A stretch of DNA of 64,000 bases. It comes from Torreya grandis (taxonomy: Eukaryota; Streptophyta; Pinopsida; Cupressales; Taxaceae). A model generated the notes under the pieces. The model was not told the DNA's origin. It ran no database searches and worked only from the letters and a program-made list of their open reading frames with translations. Positions 24,998 to 37,680 of this stretch are shown here, in pieces. Positions within the stretch are counted from its first letter, which is position 1; the number at the start of each line of letters is the position of its first letter. Position numbers and translations under genes: made by a program. Location of the stretch: NCBI GenBank assembly GCA_037957365.1, contig JARHVA010006309.1:673501-737500 (forward strand). The letters run 5' to 3'.

Positions 24998-26100
24998 CTA
25001 TATAATTAGTCATATGCTTTCTAAATGGATATGAAAATATTTTTAATGCCTTTCATTTATTTTTTTGTGTTTTAGGTACCTTCATAGGAGTGTCAACATC
25101 AATGATAATATTACCTATCAAATCTTGTTTCTTATGGCATAAAATGATCCATTTATTTGTAGTATGGACCAATGCCCTATGATAGTCATAAAATTCATTA
25201 GAATCATAACTCTTTAGAAGAGGCCTAGTCATATAAACCTATTTTATCAAAGGGAGATATGACATTTCATTTTAAGATTTTCTAGAGAGCGCATACTAAT
25301 GATTCAAGAAGATTTGTGAAAGCTCTCCTTGGAGGAGATGATAAAACTATAAGAGAAGCCACCTCTAAGGCTACATTATCCATTGTATTTTGATTGTTCT
25401 TATTTTTAGTGGGCCTCACCTTACATGGGAGCTTATTATAACTCTTATTAGTTGAATTTTATCTAGTTGCGTAATTTAATTTTATAATGGAGAGAATCTA
25501 GACATCCCATTATTTCATTATATGACATATATATGTGAATGATGGAAACTCATTGAGTAATTTAATTTCATGTAATGCCAATAATAAAATTTGGATGAAT
25601 ATATCCTAGAGTTTTATATCATCCATGAGGCTAGTCAAATTTTCTAATATATTTTTATTTCTCCAAATATATTTAACTATTGGCTCATTGGATTTTACTT
25701 GAGTTATGCAAATTGAGCATATGAAACCTTGTCACTAATATTGATTGAAATTGTAATAAAAACATATATTATAGTGTATTAAATGATATGATGAACTAAT
25801 TAGGAAGATAATTTAACCATTGTAATTAATATTCATTTAAATTGTAAGGTAACATATTAGTTAGGAGCCAATCATTGGAAACATAATCCAAACATGTTGC
25901 ATGAAAAGAATGGAAATGATGATTTGGATCATTTTTAACACAATATAGATTAAGATTGGGTGTCAAAAATCCTAATATAGAGGGCAAAGTATTTTATATT
26001 ATATGTTATACCAAAGGTTTCTATAGGATCATATGAGAATCCAAGGCATAAGATGGTCTAGTAGCACCTTGCTAAATATGTATCACCATAGACAATAGAG
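24998..26100 (-). pseudogene. gag: gag remnant of element B with zinc-knuckle-like region
   Basis: Read on the minus strand. A degenerate Gag domain lies at about 26000-25500, with weak matches in more than one frame. Then comes a Pro/Arg/Ala stretch at 25340-25285, and then a clear box at 25190-25110 reading YDYHRALVHTTNKW followed by QDLIGN. That matches the Y-C-x-F/Y-H...G-H-x-T-x-x-C...QDLIDNG region of Tat-type Gag. The knuckle's first Cys is Asp and the last is Trp, while both His remain. Gag packages the element RNA. The reading runs directly to the A insertion at 24997, and the protease continues on the other side at 9223. Confidence 0.62.
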
Positions 26101-26790
26101 AATTGATCTCATATCAAAGGGATTGAACATATGAATAAGAGGGATGTATAATAATTAATAAGAAATTTTTCTAATAGTGAAGGTTGTCTAGTTTTATTAA
26201 GTTATTATCGAGTTTAAGTTATCCCCATTATAGGTGTAATAATATTAATATATGTGGGATTGGAGGACTGACCAAGTGATGTGTTCATGATTTCTAATAT
26301 AGATTGAAAATATATGTATGATCATGATGTTATTTCCAATGTATATATATTAATTTTTTTAATATCTCATCTTTATTAATTATCATATTATCTTCATCAT
26401 GTTTGGATTGTGTCCCGAGTATTATCTTATGTATCATCAATATCTTAATTGTATTGCTCATTTTTTGATGTATTATCATTAAATTCCATATAATTAGGAT
26501 GAAAAGTTATAATTAGGGGGGTTATAACTACACCTTTATCCATGGTATACTATTGAATGTGTGTAATATGGGTATGCTCAATTGGGTTATCGCTAAGTCA
26601 AATAATTCTTTATAAAGGAAGAGATGTGACTTTTTTAGATGGCATATAGTAAACAAAATGAAAGAGGGATAATATAATAGAATATAAGAAATCCTTGAAT
26701 TCTAACACAACAAATGGAAATAGGAAAAATAAGGATACAAAACCATGGAACATGTATGGCTAGGGGTTTTACACTATTGAAAGTAAGCTA
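26101..26790 (-). other. Element B leader and gag N-terminus, degenerate
   Basis: Between the primer-binding site and the recognisable Gag, the minus strand is AT-rich with no clear domain. It contains many stops in all frames. It is annotated by position only. Confidence 0.4.
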
Positions 26791-26799
26791 GGTTCACCA
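26791..26799 (-). promoter_or_regulatory. Putative primer-binding site of element B
   Basis: On the minus strand TGGTGAACC begins two bases after the LTR end CTAAATCA, the spacing also seen in element A. TGG is the invariable start of sites that pair with a tRNA CCA end. I could not assign the tRNA. The equivalent place after the LTR at 4548 lacks TGG, which supports this copy being the 5' LTR and that one the 3' LTR. Confidence 0.5.
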
Positions 26800-26801
26800 A
26801 A

Positions 26802-28038
26802 TGATTTAGCTTTTAAGGGGATTATGGAATGTAAAAACCTAGTTTACTAAAGTTTTGGAAAAATAAATCAAATAATAAATATTCAATAATTAGATCCTTT
26901 AATTTTTACAATAATTGACTTTTCTAATTATTTTATAAATATCAAATGTACTGTGAAAGATGTACTTAGCTAGAAAATTATTGAGATAGATGAATTATAG
27001 GATAGAAACTAGTACAAATACTATATATAGTGTCATGAACCAGAAATAGGAGTCAAATACCCTCCCAGATAACACTATTGTCCTATGGATAATATCATGG
27101 TCTAATTGATAGTATCATACTATGATAGTGTCATCTAGGGTATGGTAGTGTCCTTTTTTATGTAGGGGCTATGATAGTCTAGTGGATATTTGATTGGTCT
27201 TGATATTTCTATGCATGAGTGGATGAATGTTAGTTCACTATCTATTTTTTATTTGTGACTAATTTATATGTGAAACCTTATACCTCCATATTTTTTAGGT
27301 TATTTGATGATCATAAGTAGAAAATATTGGTGTTAGTAAGTTAGGCTAGACATGACCTCAACACCCCATGTGTTGAGCATTGCCTACATACCAATACCTC
27401 TAAAGGGGATTAAGCTCAATCTAGTTCACCCAATTTAATTATTAGTGTAAGTGTAAGTCAATGCTAGTATGAGTGTCTATTTGAGAGCTTTGAGTGTTAC
27501 TTAAGATTTTAAATATAAAATATTTGTGATACTATAGATGGGTGTATGTAGAATTAGGTTATAATAGGGATCAATGACCTTTATTTGCATGATTATTTTT
27601 GAGATTATTTATGAGTTTTTACATCTGATTTATATATCTAATGGATAAGTGATTGAAATTGGTCTATATATAGCATTCTAATACTTTTCAAGATGTGAAA
27701 TAGGTCTAGTCTAATCCTGGGATTGATTTTGGAATGGAAAGATATATATTGGGACAATAAGGAGAAAAATGATAATATCTTGGCCCCTAAGACACTAACG
27801 TAGTGAAATAGTGTCTAAAGGTCCACACTAATGTCCAAGTGGCATAAGCTAGTGAAAAAATGGCCTTGATGCCTAGGGGATGGATTAATTATTATTTTGG
27901 TGTATTTTAGAAAACATTAGACTAGCATAAAAGCCAAAAAAATAATCAAGACAGGCCCTAAGATAGGTATACATCTAAACTAGGACAATGTGGTATCAAG
28001 TGCCACTCATTATACTAAAATTACATTTTAGATGACTA
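26802..28038 (-). repeat. Partial 5' LTR of element B (3'-terminal 1.2 kb)
   Basis: It matches 4548-5755 directly and the end of 68-3688 inverted. Shared landmarks are the GGGGATTATGGAATGTAAAA block at 26817-26836 and 4563-4582, a GACCTCAACACCCCATGTG stretch near 27354-27372, and the closing TTTTAGATGACTA at 28026-28038. Similarity stops abruptly at 28038, where the full LTR should continue for about another 2.4 kb. No clear insertion boundary repeat is visible there. Confidence 0.72.
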
Positions 28039-30880
28039 TAATAGGATAATAATTAAATTAACACTTTATAATCCCAAGTCAATAAAATATCTACTATAAC
28101 CTTTATTTATACATTTGTGATATTATTATTTAAAATTAATCATAACACACTTCATAAGACCCAAAATGGGCATGCATAAAATTATTATGTAATTTTTAGA
28201 GTCATTAAAGGAATATATAAGAATAAACTTTAATTAAAAAAATATAAATGAAGTGAACATTTGAATTCATTGAAGTGGTAGATAAAGAATGGTTACAATA
28301 AAAACAAGTAGTTAATTTTTAGTAGGGATTGATTGTATTTCTTGGTAGACTATTAGGCTTTGATTCCAATTGATTGGTCTAATTACCCATTTTTTTCAAA
28401 CATGAATAACTGAAGATGATTATCCTCTTTAGATATAATGAGGGATCCATAAATTTTTCCATGGAATTAATGATTCATATGATTGCCAAAACTATTGTGT
28501 AATATACTATATTTCTAACAAGGGGAGGCCTAGACAAGTCTATAAAACAAATAATCTCCCCAATCACTTAGAATTGTATAAGATATATGTACACACAAAT
28601 AGATGAATTCACATATATAAATTCATGGATGCATTAGTTTTATTCCTAATATAATGTATAATAATGAAATACGGATGGATAAAAAAAGGTGTATAGGAGG
28701 AAAAATGGCGTAATTGACAAGGTATCTAAAATTATAAGGTTGGGGGAGGAACTCAATTAGATTAAGTCACTCAAATAAAAATTCATAAAATATATTGAGA
28801 AGTTTCTCATAGGATCAAATAAAACTTTCTAGTACCAATTTATGGTTTGCTATTTTATTTCAGGTAGTGGACATCCCCAAAAGCACAAATCACACTGAAT
28901 GTTGAATTTTAGCTAGTCATTACCCTCCTAAATCTTATTTGGTTATGACATAGACAACACCTAATCTAGGTGTTCAAGTTAAAAAATGGTGGGTACAAAC
29001 ATAGAACATGATCATAATGCACTTGTGTATACTATAAATTGTTCTTCAATACATTGGGCCAATCACCACTATCATGAAGATGTATAATAGAGTCAAAATT
29101 TGGATTCATGACTTGTAAAAAATACATATACTTATTTTTCATTCTTCATCTAAATACACCATAAGTTTTCAATTATTTTGATCCATACCACTAGGAATAG
29201 GGTAGACTCTACCTCAATCATTAGTAAGTGTAAGTTGACCCTTAGGATCATCCATAAATGTCATCATCTTAAGTAACTTCTTGAAGAATAGGGCACTAAA
29301 TCATCAACCATCACCACCTATGAAATATACTAACATAATATCCCCATGGATTTAATGACACACAAATGGAAATAATCACAATCGATAACGATCTACATAT
29401 GTTGGGGTTTAGACATGAGGAGGTGAATAAGATATTATTCAAATATATAAAGGATAATATATACAATGATGAAGAAGAGAATGAATTATGTTTTTGAAAT
29501 GGTGTTCAATCCTTTTTGGTGAAAAATGATGTCCAATCCATCATACTGGTGAAAATTATTAAACCTCTAGAGTCCATTATAATGGACAAAAGTACCCAAG
29601 AAGAGGAGGCCAAACATAAAATGAAAATTTTATTCCAATAATGGTAATCAAGGTCTTCAATAGAAACACAATAAGTTATCACCACTCAAGTACTAAACAC
29701 ACTAGAAGAGGTAGTAGAGATAACTGCAAAAAAATTAAAAAATTTCAAGGGAATATTTTATTATAAATCATCACAAAAGAATATATCCCTCTTTGGTCCC
29801 TGATGTGAAATTTTCACACATGGAGTTTTTTTATTGTACCCAACCATTTTATAGTGGATGATAGCATTTTTAAGTGTATAAGGAGATATAAAGAAATTAA
29901 AAACAAAGTTGAAACAAGATGCAACTTGTGCTATAAAGTGTAGAGATTAAATTCTTTAATCTCCTTATCCATGCCCAAAACATTTAATTCTAAATCACTA
30001 AATGGCACTATCATACTATAGACCACATTCACCCCCACTCTCACCATATTCAAGAACACATTTCCAATTAAATCCTTTTTTAATGACATTATTGAGTCCA
30101 TTTATTAGGTTTAGTGGAAATAAAAATCACCACTAGATCATCCTTTAATCTAGGAGTATCAATATCAACCTAAGGTACAAGCTCAGAAAGAAGAATAAAA
30201 ATTATAGGACTACCAAGGAGATAATGAAGGAATATAAAGTATCCATGATGAAGGCCTTAAAATAAAAGGATTCCTTCATCCAATATAAAAATATTTAAGA
30301 ATAATGTTATGTGAAAGAGAAGTACCAACAAAGGAATGTCGAGGATGAATAATTAACTAAGGAGGACAAGAAAAAAATTAAATAAGTCTTAATAAATAAG
30401 AGGATCTAAGAAATAAGGCAATTTAAGAATAAGTTTATAAAGATAAAACTAAATAAGCTATGAAATATAAGGAGGAACATGAAAAAATATCTAGGATGAG
30501 GCTACCAAGGCCATTGAATTATATACAGGCCAACCCAACACAACAATAATCCAATGGATTTATAAACATAAATATCAAGGAGATGGAACAATGTAAGTTG
30601 TAGAAAAAAATACAGAATCATGACCATTTAGAGAGTTTATGAGTTCAAGGTCAACACAATAAGAATCCCATGAGGAAGCCTCATAAGAAAAAAATCAAGT
30701 CAAACAATTCATGATAGATGGATATATAAACATTGGTACTATGAATAATCATAGTTACTCTTTCATTCACATATATAAGTCACTGAACATCATCATTTTT
30801 ATTTTTTACGATCTATCAAACCCTACCAAATTTAGGAAATTCATTTTTTATTAATGCTTCACAATTTTTTTGTACTGGAT
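28039..30880. other. Unassigned AT-rich stretch with scattered coding-like fragments
   Basis: No open frame of note and no domain recognised. Around 29040-29400 the minus strand has a short polar stretch with several stops. At 29400-29800 and 30170-30700 the plus strand is Lys/Glu-rich, as in retroelement Gag tails or coiled coils, but I could not align it to a family. It occupies the place where the rest of B's 5' LTR is expected, so it may be a further decayed insertion. Confidence 0.4.
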
Positions 30881-31900
30881 TTAAAGTGATAATGAATTTT
30901 AAAAATACATGATGTAGAAGGTGGCTAAGATTGAGTAATAAAATAACCAATGTCATGAAGATAATACTGAGTTACGAGAGAGACTTACCAAAATGTGTAA
31001 TTTTATTGACAAAACATTATTAAAACTAGTTTCCCATATTTCAGGGGATAAATTCATGTCATATAATAATAATTTCACAATTATCCTCACGAGGTTAACT
31101 AATGATTGGGGCACAACATACTTCCTACATGATATTAAGGCTCAAGTCCAACAACTTTGAAATGAAATAGATCCAATATTTGAGTTGATATAATAGTATG
31201 AGAATTTCCTAGATGTCACTACACTCTAGGTTATGTATATCTCTATGAAGATGCCCTACAAGAAGGATAAATATAAGATGCATGGAAGGAAATTACCCAA
31301 GCTCTCTCATGGGTAAAAAATCAAATATAATAATGGAGAACCAAGCATCACCTACCAAAAAAGAAATTTATTTTCATAAGTCTATCACATTAAGAGATAA
31401 TGTCATGGATAAAATGTATGATTTGGAGTTGGATATTTTATGAAACATTTTTACAAGTATACCAACATAGAATTATGTCAACAAACTAGATCATATCTCA
31501 AATGACATACAATCTAATGTAGCAAAACATAATCCAACCATTTTGGATTCAAATTATGATAATAGGTAGATGATTATGTACAGCCAAGTTGTTATTAAAA
31601 ATTTATTTAGTATGGTTAGGGTCATCTTGGTGGAATTCAAAACCTATATTCAGGATTTGAATATTGAAATTTACATCTAGGAAATCATTAATGAACCAAG
31701 ATACATTCAACTTGCTTAACTCATATAGCTTATCCAGATAAAATAAGATTCTCAGGTAGTACAAACATATTCTAAGCAACTTATTATTATGTCACCATCT
31801 TCTACATCATCATTTGAAACATCGTCAATAGATACCCAATTATATCATCTAGGCCCTTTTTTAGATTCACAGAGTATGCCTCCTATGTCATAGTAAGGTA
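30881..31900 (+). pseudogene. Unidentified coding-like remnant, possibly a Gag-type protein
   Basis: The plus strand gives peptide segments in nearby frames with protein-like composition: ELRERLTKMCNFIDKTLLKL at about 30976-31035, a mixed segment with a WGTTYFLHDIKAQVQQL core at about 31110-31160, and MVRVILVEFKTYIQDLNIEI at about 31611-31670. A Ser/Thr/Pro-rich run SPSSTSSFETSSIDTQ at 31795-31842 ends near a stop at about 31893. Heptad-like hydrophobic spacing in the first segment suggests a coiled coil. Stops interrupt it repeatedly. I do not recognise the family; the Gag suggestion rests only on the coiled coil, polar composition and surroundings. Confidence 0.35.
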
Positions 31901-32869
31901 TGGCAAACTTACAATTTTGATCGAGTTTCAAAGGTTAAGTTTTTTATAGGAAAATTGTTTTTGTGATCAGGGCCACAAAGGTTAAAAAAAATAAAATGGA
32001 GGTCACATGGTTGTGCCATTATATTTAAAACCCACAAAGGGTGTTAAATTGGTATGATGATTTGTTGAAAACTTGAAAGCGTGATTAGATAGTTATCCAT
32101 AGATACAAATAAAAAAGAAACACTTCAATAAAAACCATGATCATTGATTCTTATCTAACACTTCATCTCAACTCTAAGTAACTCCACCTTAGTTTAGTTA
32201 GTGATACTCCACTAATATATTTTATGAATATAAGGAAAAATTTACATTTGGGAATGTTTTATTAGATAGGTGTGAATTATAAGTAACACACTTTTTTAAA
32301 TTTAAATAGATGATAAGTTTAATACTTACCATATTTTCTAGGATATATAGTCTAATCAAGTATAGAGAAGCATATAAAATTTGAAAATTGTCATCGATTA
32401 AGGAAATGAAAGGTCATGAAGATGAAGGATCATCATAAATTCATAACATTATATATAGTTAAATCTTGTAATATAAAGGATATATCATATGATAATGTAA
32501 TAGATACCATTTTATGGTACTACTCAAGTCAATAAACTATTATCAATAATATTATGTATGTTCATAAATCATATTTAAATTTTCACTTCCCTTGTGATTG
32601 AGTATATAATTTATTATTGATTATGTCTCAACTTTATATATGGTAAAATTTTACAAAGTATACATGTGTTAAAATATTAAAAAAAAATAAGATGTTGTAT
32701 ATTTAGATTCAAACTATATTTGAAACTTTATAACTATTCAGAGTTCCATCACAATTTTCATAGGACAAAAACAAATCATGTCTTAATGAGTAATTATGGG
32801 TACTGCTACTAAAAAATATTATCCTTTAATAGTTAATTATTTGTTATATAAAAAATATGTAAACTTAGG
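31901..32869. other. Unassigned AT-rich stretch
   Basis: No sustained frame in either strand, no repeats noticed and no motif recognised. Composition is like the rest of the window. Confidence 0.5.
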
Positions 32870-33160
32870 GCCCAATCACATGTGATTTCTTGAAATAATT
32901 ATGTAATAAATTTGAACTTTGGATGCACGTAGATGACCTGCATATGACTTATTCAAAGATGAAACCTAAAATGTATTTCTATATCTAAAAACCAAAAAAT
33001 AAATTAGGGGAGCTAATGGGTTGACATGACCTAGATCACACCCATAATTATTTATTATTTCCTACATATCCAATAATTTGAATAGAGAAACCAAACACAC
33101 ATAATTGTCCTGCTTAGAATGTTCAATGTGATTGTGTTCCTTCTATTTATAACTCCTTCA
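32870..33160 (+). repeat. Degenerate direct repeat, copy 1 (partner near 37.2-37.7 kb)
   Basis: Shares with 37190-37680 the blocks TGGATGCAC.TAGATGA, GGTTGACATgACC, TTTCCTACATATCcAA and a run around CAAACCACACATTAT / ...GTGTAATTGTGCTCCTT. The order is conserved but the second copy has about 150 extra bases. The two lie about 4.4-4.5 kb apart in the same direction, the arrangement of an LTR pair, yet I cannot see TG...CA ends or a primer-binding site. Confidence 0.4.
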
Positions 33161-35058
33161 AATGTGACTCGGGGAATAAGTGTGAGTGAAGTAAAACCAT
33201 ATGAGTGTGATATGATCTATTAAATTTAAATATGTCTTGTATATATAGTAATAAATAACCCAAACCCAAAACTTAAATACTAATCTAGTGGCATTAACCC
33301 ATTTCAATGAAGTTAATATAATTTGAGTAACATTCAACTGATCATGCTAGGAATGAATTTAGATCAATGCGGTTATGCAAATAGCTAATGATATAGTAGG
33401 GTAAGTTAAGCATTGATGATGCACTAGTGTATGTATGATGAAGTGACATGGAGAAATGTATGGTGCAATATGGAATGGTTTATTAAATAAGTTGTAGAGT
33501 TGTGTCGCATTGTATGGTAGGGATAATGCAATAGGAAATGTAAGCATGGCCAATGTAGTATGAGGCATGGTTGATAAAATATAAATGAGAAAATAAATTG
33601 ATTTAGATATTTTATCATGATTTTAATAATTTATTTCATATCTTTGGGATGAAATTTTAACTTATATTTTGTTGTTTAATATTTTGATGAGACGATGGAG
33701 ATTATGGAGACTACATGATGTGATATGGATTTTTAATCGAATGGAGATAATATTGAAATTTGATCTGACATAACTAATTATAATAATATTTTTAGGCATG
33801 ATAATTATCTATTTTATTCCCTTGAGTGTATATATATTTATCATTTTTTTTAGAAAATGTGATAGGTTGATTGACACCTTCAAGTGGGTGGTGGATGAGG
33901 TCACCATAGAAGTGGCCACTACCTTGGAGGATGTACATGTGATAATTTCACCATTTATCATGATCACCCTAGTGGTGTGAAATACCCCATAGAGTATGAA
34001 TGATAGGATATCCTTAGTTCAGTGGGATATGGGCTTTGATAGTTATGATAACCATGTGATGGTCGTATGAGTATTCTATGTGTATATATTAGGTGTTCTA
34101 GACATTTGAAAAGCCTTAATTAAACTAAAGACAACCTATGTCACTTGTCATAATTTGGATGGGTATATTCCACTATAAATTATCTATTTGTGTTGTTGCA
34201 TGATAAATTAAGATGAATTATATGATCTAGGGTTGATGATCTAAATTTAGGTAGCACATTAATTCTATAGGATTATTAGTAGATATCACTAGACAATTAA
34301 ACTAATTTTACTTTTTATAAATTGGAATATATGATAAGTTCCCCATTTACAAACTTACATGTTACCTCATGTTATATATGAATCCATCTTCCTAGTGAGG
34401 ACATGGGCATAGGATCATTTGGTGTAAGTTTTACCACATAATTAGACATTCTAAACCATCATAAGGACCAAATTGTATGAAAATCATACTAGGGTACTCA
34501 TCTTTATACATGGATATCATAGGCAACTACAGTATAGGCATATGGGTGGAGTCATATCATAATGCTCTACACATAGTGTATGATCCTCATCCTTTTGATT
34601 AAATTGATATATAATTTTAATTTTCACACCTACCAACTCCTTTATTGGTCCCAACATTTTGTCTCACCATGCTAGACTATGACACAATATGGGAAAAGAG
34701 GAGTTATATATTAGGTACCCATAAGGCTAGTGAGATGATGGAGATGGGAAAAATTAGCACATGACTATGGATAGCCAATGACAGTGCCTAAATAACAACA
34801 AAGAGATCATATTACACTATTGGCATGTAGTTGGATGATAGAGTGACAAACACATAGGGTGTCACATAAATCTAGAGTAATTCAACTATGGAAATATAGG
34901 GTATTTTGACCACTTCAGAACCAAAAAATACATCAAGTGATAGGTGGATTATGACCATTAGTATTGTAGGTTAGTAAATGTGTAAATTTTATCACTTTCA
35001 TTTCTTAGAGGTATAGATATAATTTTTAGGTACCAGTGATAGATAGATTGTTGGTTAT

Positions 35059-35121
<63 letters not shown>

Positions 35122-37189
35122 GTGTGTGTGTGTGTGTGTGTGTGTGGGAGATATAATGTTATTTTAGTTTGTAGTTTATATGTGTGATAAAATAAGATAT
35201 GATGGAATGTATTAATTTGGTGGAGGATACCCACCATGATAAATTGACCTCATTATTCCTCAAAATAACAACCATAGGGATGTAGGATCCTATGGCATCA
35301 ATAATCAGATTGCATGTTGGTTGGTTCTAATTAGTTGGAAAGGCTACCTAGGATATACTCATATGATATTATGTTATGTCCTAGGATTATTTAGAACTGA
35401 GAGATAGGTATGGAGAGGTGCATACATGGAGAGTGTTATCCCATGAAAGATTTTCACACATGACCATGGCTATATAGGCATCAAGGTTGAAACCACATAA
35501 GGTCAACCTATAGGGATAGGCTCATGGCTTGCAATCATATACATAGACTCTAGATTGGAGCATAGATATAGCACCATCTAGACATGTATATATGGGAAGT
35601 GTGGCACATCCCCTACCTAATGGAAATGGTGGACCACAACCTTGTAATTGATCTGGTAGGTTCACATGAAGCATAGTTTGATTTTTGGCCTACTTTTGAA
35701 ACTATACTTCATATGTAAGTCCAGGTACACATTTACCCTTTTACTCTATTAATTTAATTTTTATATAAATACTATAATAAAGAGGGGGTAAATATAGACA
35801 CAGAGATTAACATTTAATTTTTAAAAATGCACTTGTGAATTCTCATATTACACACCTAGCTCATGACCTACTCTAGGGAACTTTGACCACATTCCTTCAT
35901 CTTCCACAAGAAAGACCCATCCTTTTAAGAAAGATTATGAGCCCTAAATGTCTATATCTAGACTCTAGAAAATGCCTAAGCTAATTCACATACTAAACCA
36001 TATAATTTGATTATAAATTTTACCTCCTTAGACAAAGAACTCTAGTTTGACAATAACACACCAATCCATTATCCACTTCTCCTAGCAACTCTTCCTACCA
36101 ATTTTTATTGTAAAAAAATTAAACTAGTGATAAGAGTCAGCCCCAAGTTTTAACAAGTTCCATTTGAATTAATTCTAAAAATACCATCATAAGTCATTAC
36201 TTCAAAAAAATTTACCCTCATGAAGGTCCCAAACTTTAAAAACACTAAATTCTAATTACAAGTATACGAAAATTCCCCAGTTCTCTCAATTATTACTACA
36301 TACAACCTTAGTAACCTGAACTAAACTCTGAATACACTTCTAAGTTAAAACATCATGGTTCCAACACTTAATAATTATATAATTTTACCAATATTTAAAT
36401 TTTTATCAAGTATTTCAAACACACCACCATAGCATGGGAGAACTACATGAAGTTTCATACATCTTTGGAGTATTGGTATGAAGGTAGTATTCAACACTAG
36501 GGGTGTTAAGGTCAAGGAAAAAATAAAGCACGAACCCATTTTTATTTGATGATTGCATTCATATTGAAATTTCATTGATGTAGAGTTTTATGTCAATTAA
36601 GAGTTACATAGTGGTCTATGCATCATATTGTAAATTCCTAAATAGTCTAAAGAGTAAATAGGTGAAGGAAAACATAACCCAAAATATCAAATTTCTATTA
36701 TATACCAAAATAATACACCATATTTAGATAGTAGTACTACCCACTAATGTTGTTTTATAATTTTACTATACAAGAACCCTAATTGCTCATGTTTTGGGTC
36801 TACATGCAGTCAACACAATCTCTCTATCAGTCTCAGATCTGGAAATAGTGCACATTTCAATTTTCAAGATAAGTATATATTTATCAATTAAACTTTCCAT
36901 ATTTAGTATATTACTATATTTAAGAAGTTTGAAATTAATTTTTAGAATTTATTGCATATTTTTAGCATTCTTATTTTTCACAACCATCTATCATATTTAG
37001 TTAATTTATTTATTTTCTCAAAATTATATAAATTAGAACCTAAAAAAGATAAAACTAAGAAACTTTTAGAATATATGAAGTATAATTATAAAAATTAATC
37101 TAGATATAAAAGGTCAAATAATATTTTGAAGAATTACGCTTTTTATAAATACAAATTACATAAGGTATTAATATAATTAATTTTTTTAC
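33161..37189. other. Unassigned region between the degenerate direct repeats
   Basis: Non-coding-looking DNA, somewhat less AT-rich at 33700-35700 than its surroundings. A short plus frame at 33798-33980 has the stretch RLIDTFKWVVDEVTIEVATT, which I do not recognise. It includes the TA/TG microsatellite listed separately. No retroelement enzyme motif was found in either strand, so if the flanking repeats are LTRs the element carried no recognisable pol. Confidence 0.4.
35062..35146. repeat. (TA)n-(TG)n compound microsatellite
   Basis: About 29 TA units (35062-35119) followed, after one C, by 13 TG units (35121-35146). The run is pure, unlike the decayed surroundings, so it is a recent or actively maintained expansion. 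Reading frames across it are artefacts. Confidence 0.97.
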
Positions 37190-37680
37190 TATTACGTATA
37201 GCTCTGAGAATTTATATATGTGAGAAATGGGATGAAAATTGGATCAAGATTTGCTTAAATTAGGAACTTATTCAATGGATGCACCTAGATGAATTTGTCA
37301 ATCTACCAATGACTATCTTAGACATTAGTGTCTACCTTATGTTATAGTTATCTATGTATAATGTGATTCTATTTTGGATTAGGTCACTAAACCCACTTCT
37401 AATATATATATGTGTGTGTGATATAAGATGTTAATTGCGTGAATTATATTCAAAATACTCTCTCTTTATCTTTGAAATTCTAGTTCCACTTTCAACACTA
37501 TATTTAGCTTATAAAACTAAAGAATGCTAGGTTGACATAACCCTAACCACTCTCAAATGAATAGCTAAGAATTTCCTACATATCAAATGTTATTAATAGG
37601 TAAGTCAAACCACACATTATTCTCTTGATTAGGAGTATGTGTGTAATTGTGCTCCTTTAATGAATGATACCTATAATATA
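37190..37680 (+). repeat. Degenerate direct repeat, copy 2
   Basis: The partner of 32870-33160. Best-matching parts are 37274-37294 and 37523-37670. It contains a short interruption with a (TA)(TG) tract near 37405-37420 that copy 1 lacks. Age and boundaries are uncertain. Confidence 0.4.

Larger units (their letters stand above)
4548..28038 (-). mobile_element. Element B: minus-strand Tat-like Ty3/gypsy retrotransposon, interrupted by element A
   Basis: Reading the minus strand from high to low coordinates gives a partial 5' LTR (28038-26802), a primer-binding site (26799-26791), gag with a zinc-knuckle remnant (about 26100-25000), the foreign element A (24997-9447), a retroviral protease remnant (9223-8930), about 700 bp of further internal sequence, and a 3' LTR (8232-4548). 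Gag and protease are in the expected order and orientation only if A is removed, which is good evidence that A inserted into B. Nothing resembling reverse transcriptase, RNase H or integrase lies between the protease and the 3' LTR, so B was either non-autonomous or lost its pol by deletion. All coding parts carry stops. The 5' LTR match breaks at 28038, where about 2.4 kb of LTR is missing or displaced. Confidence 0.65.
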
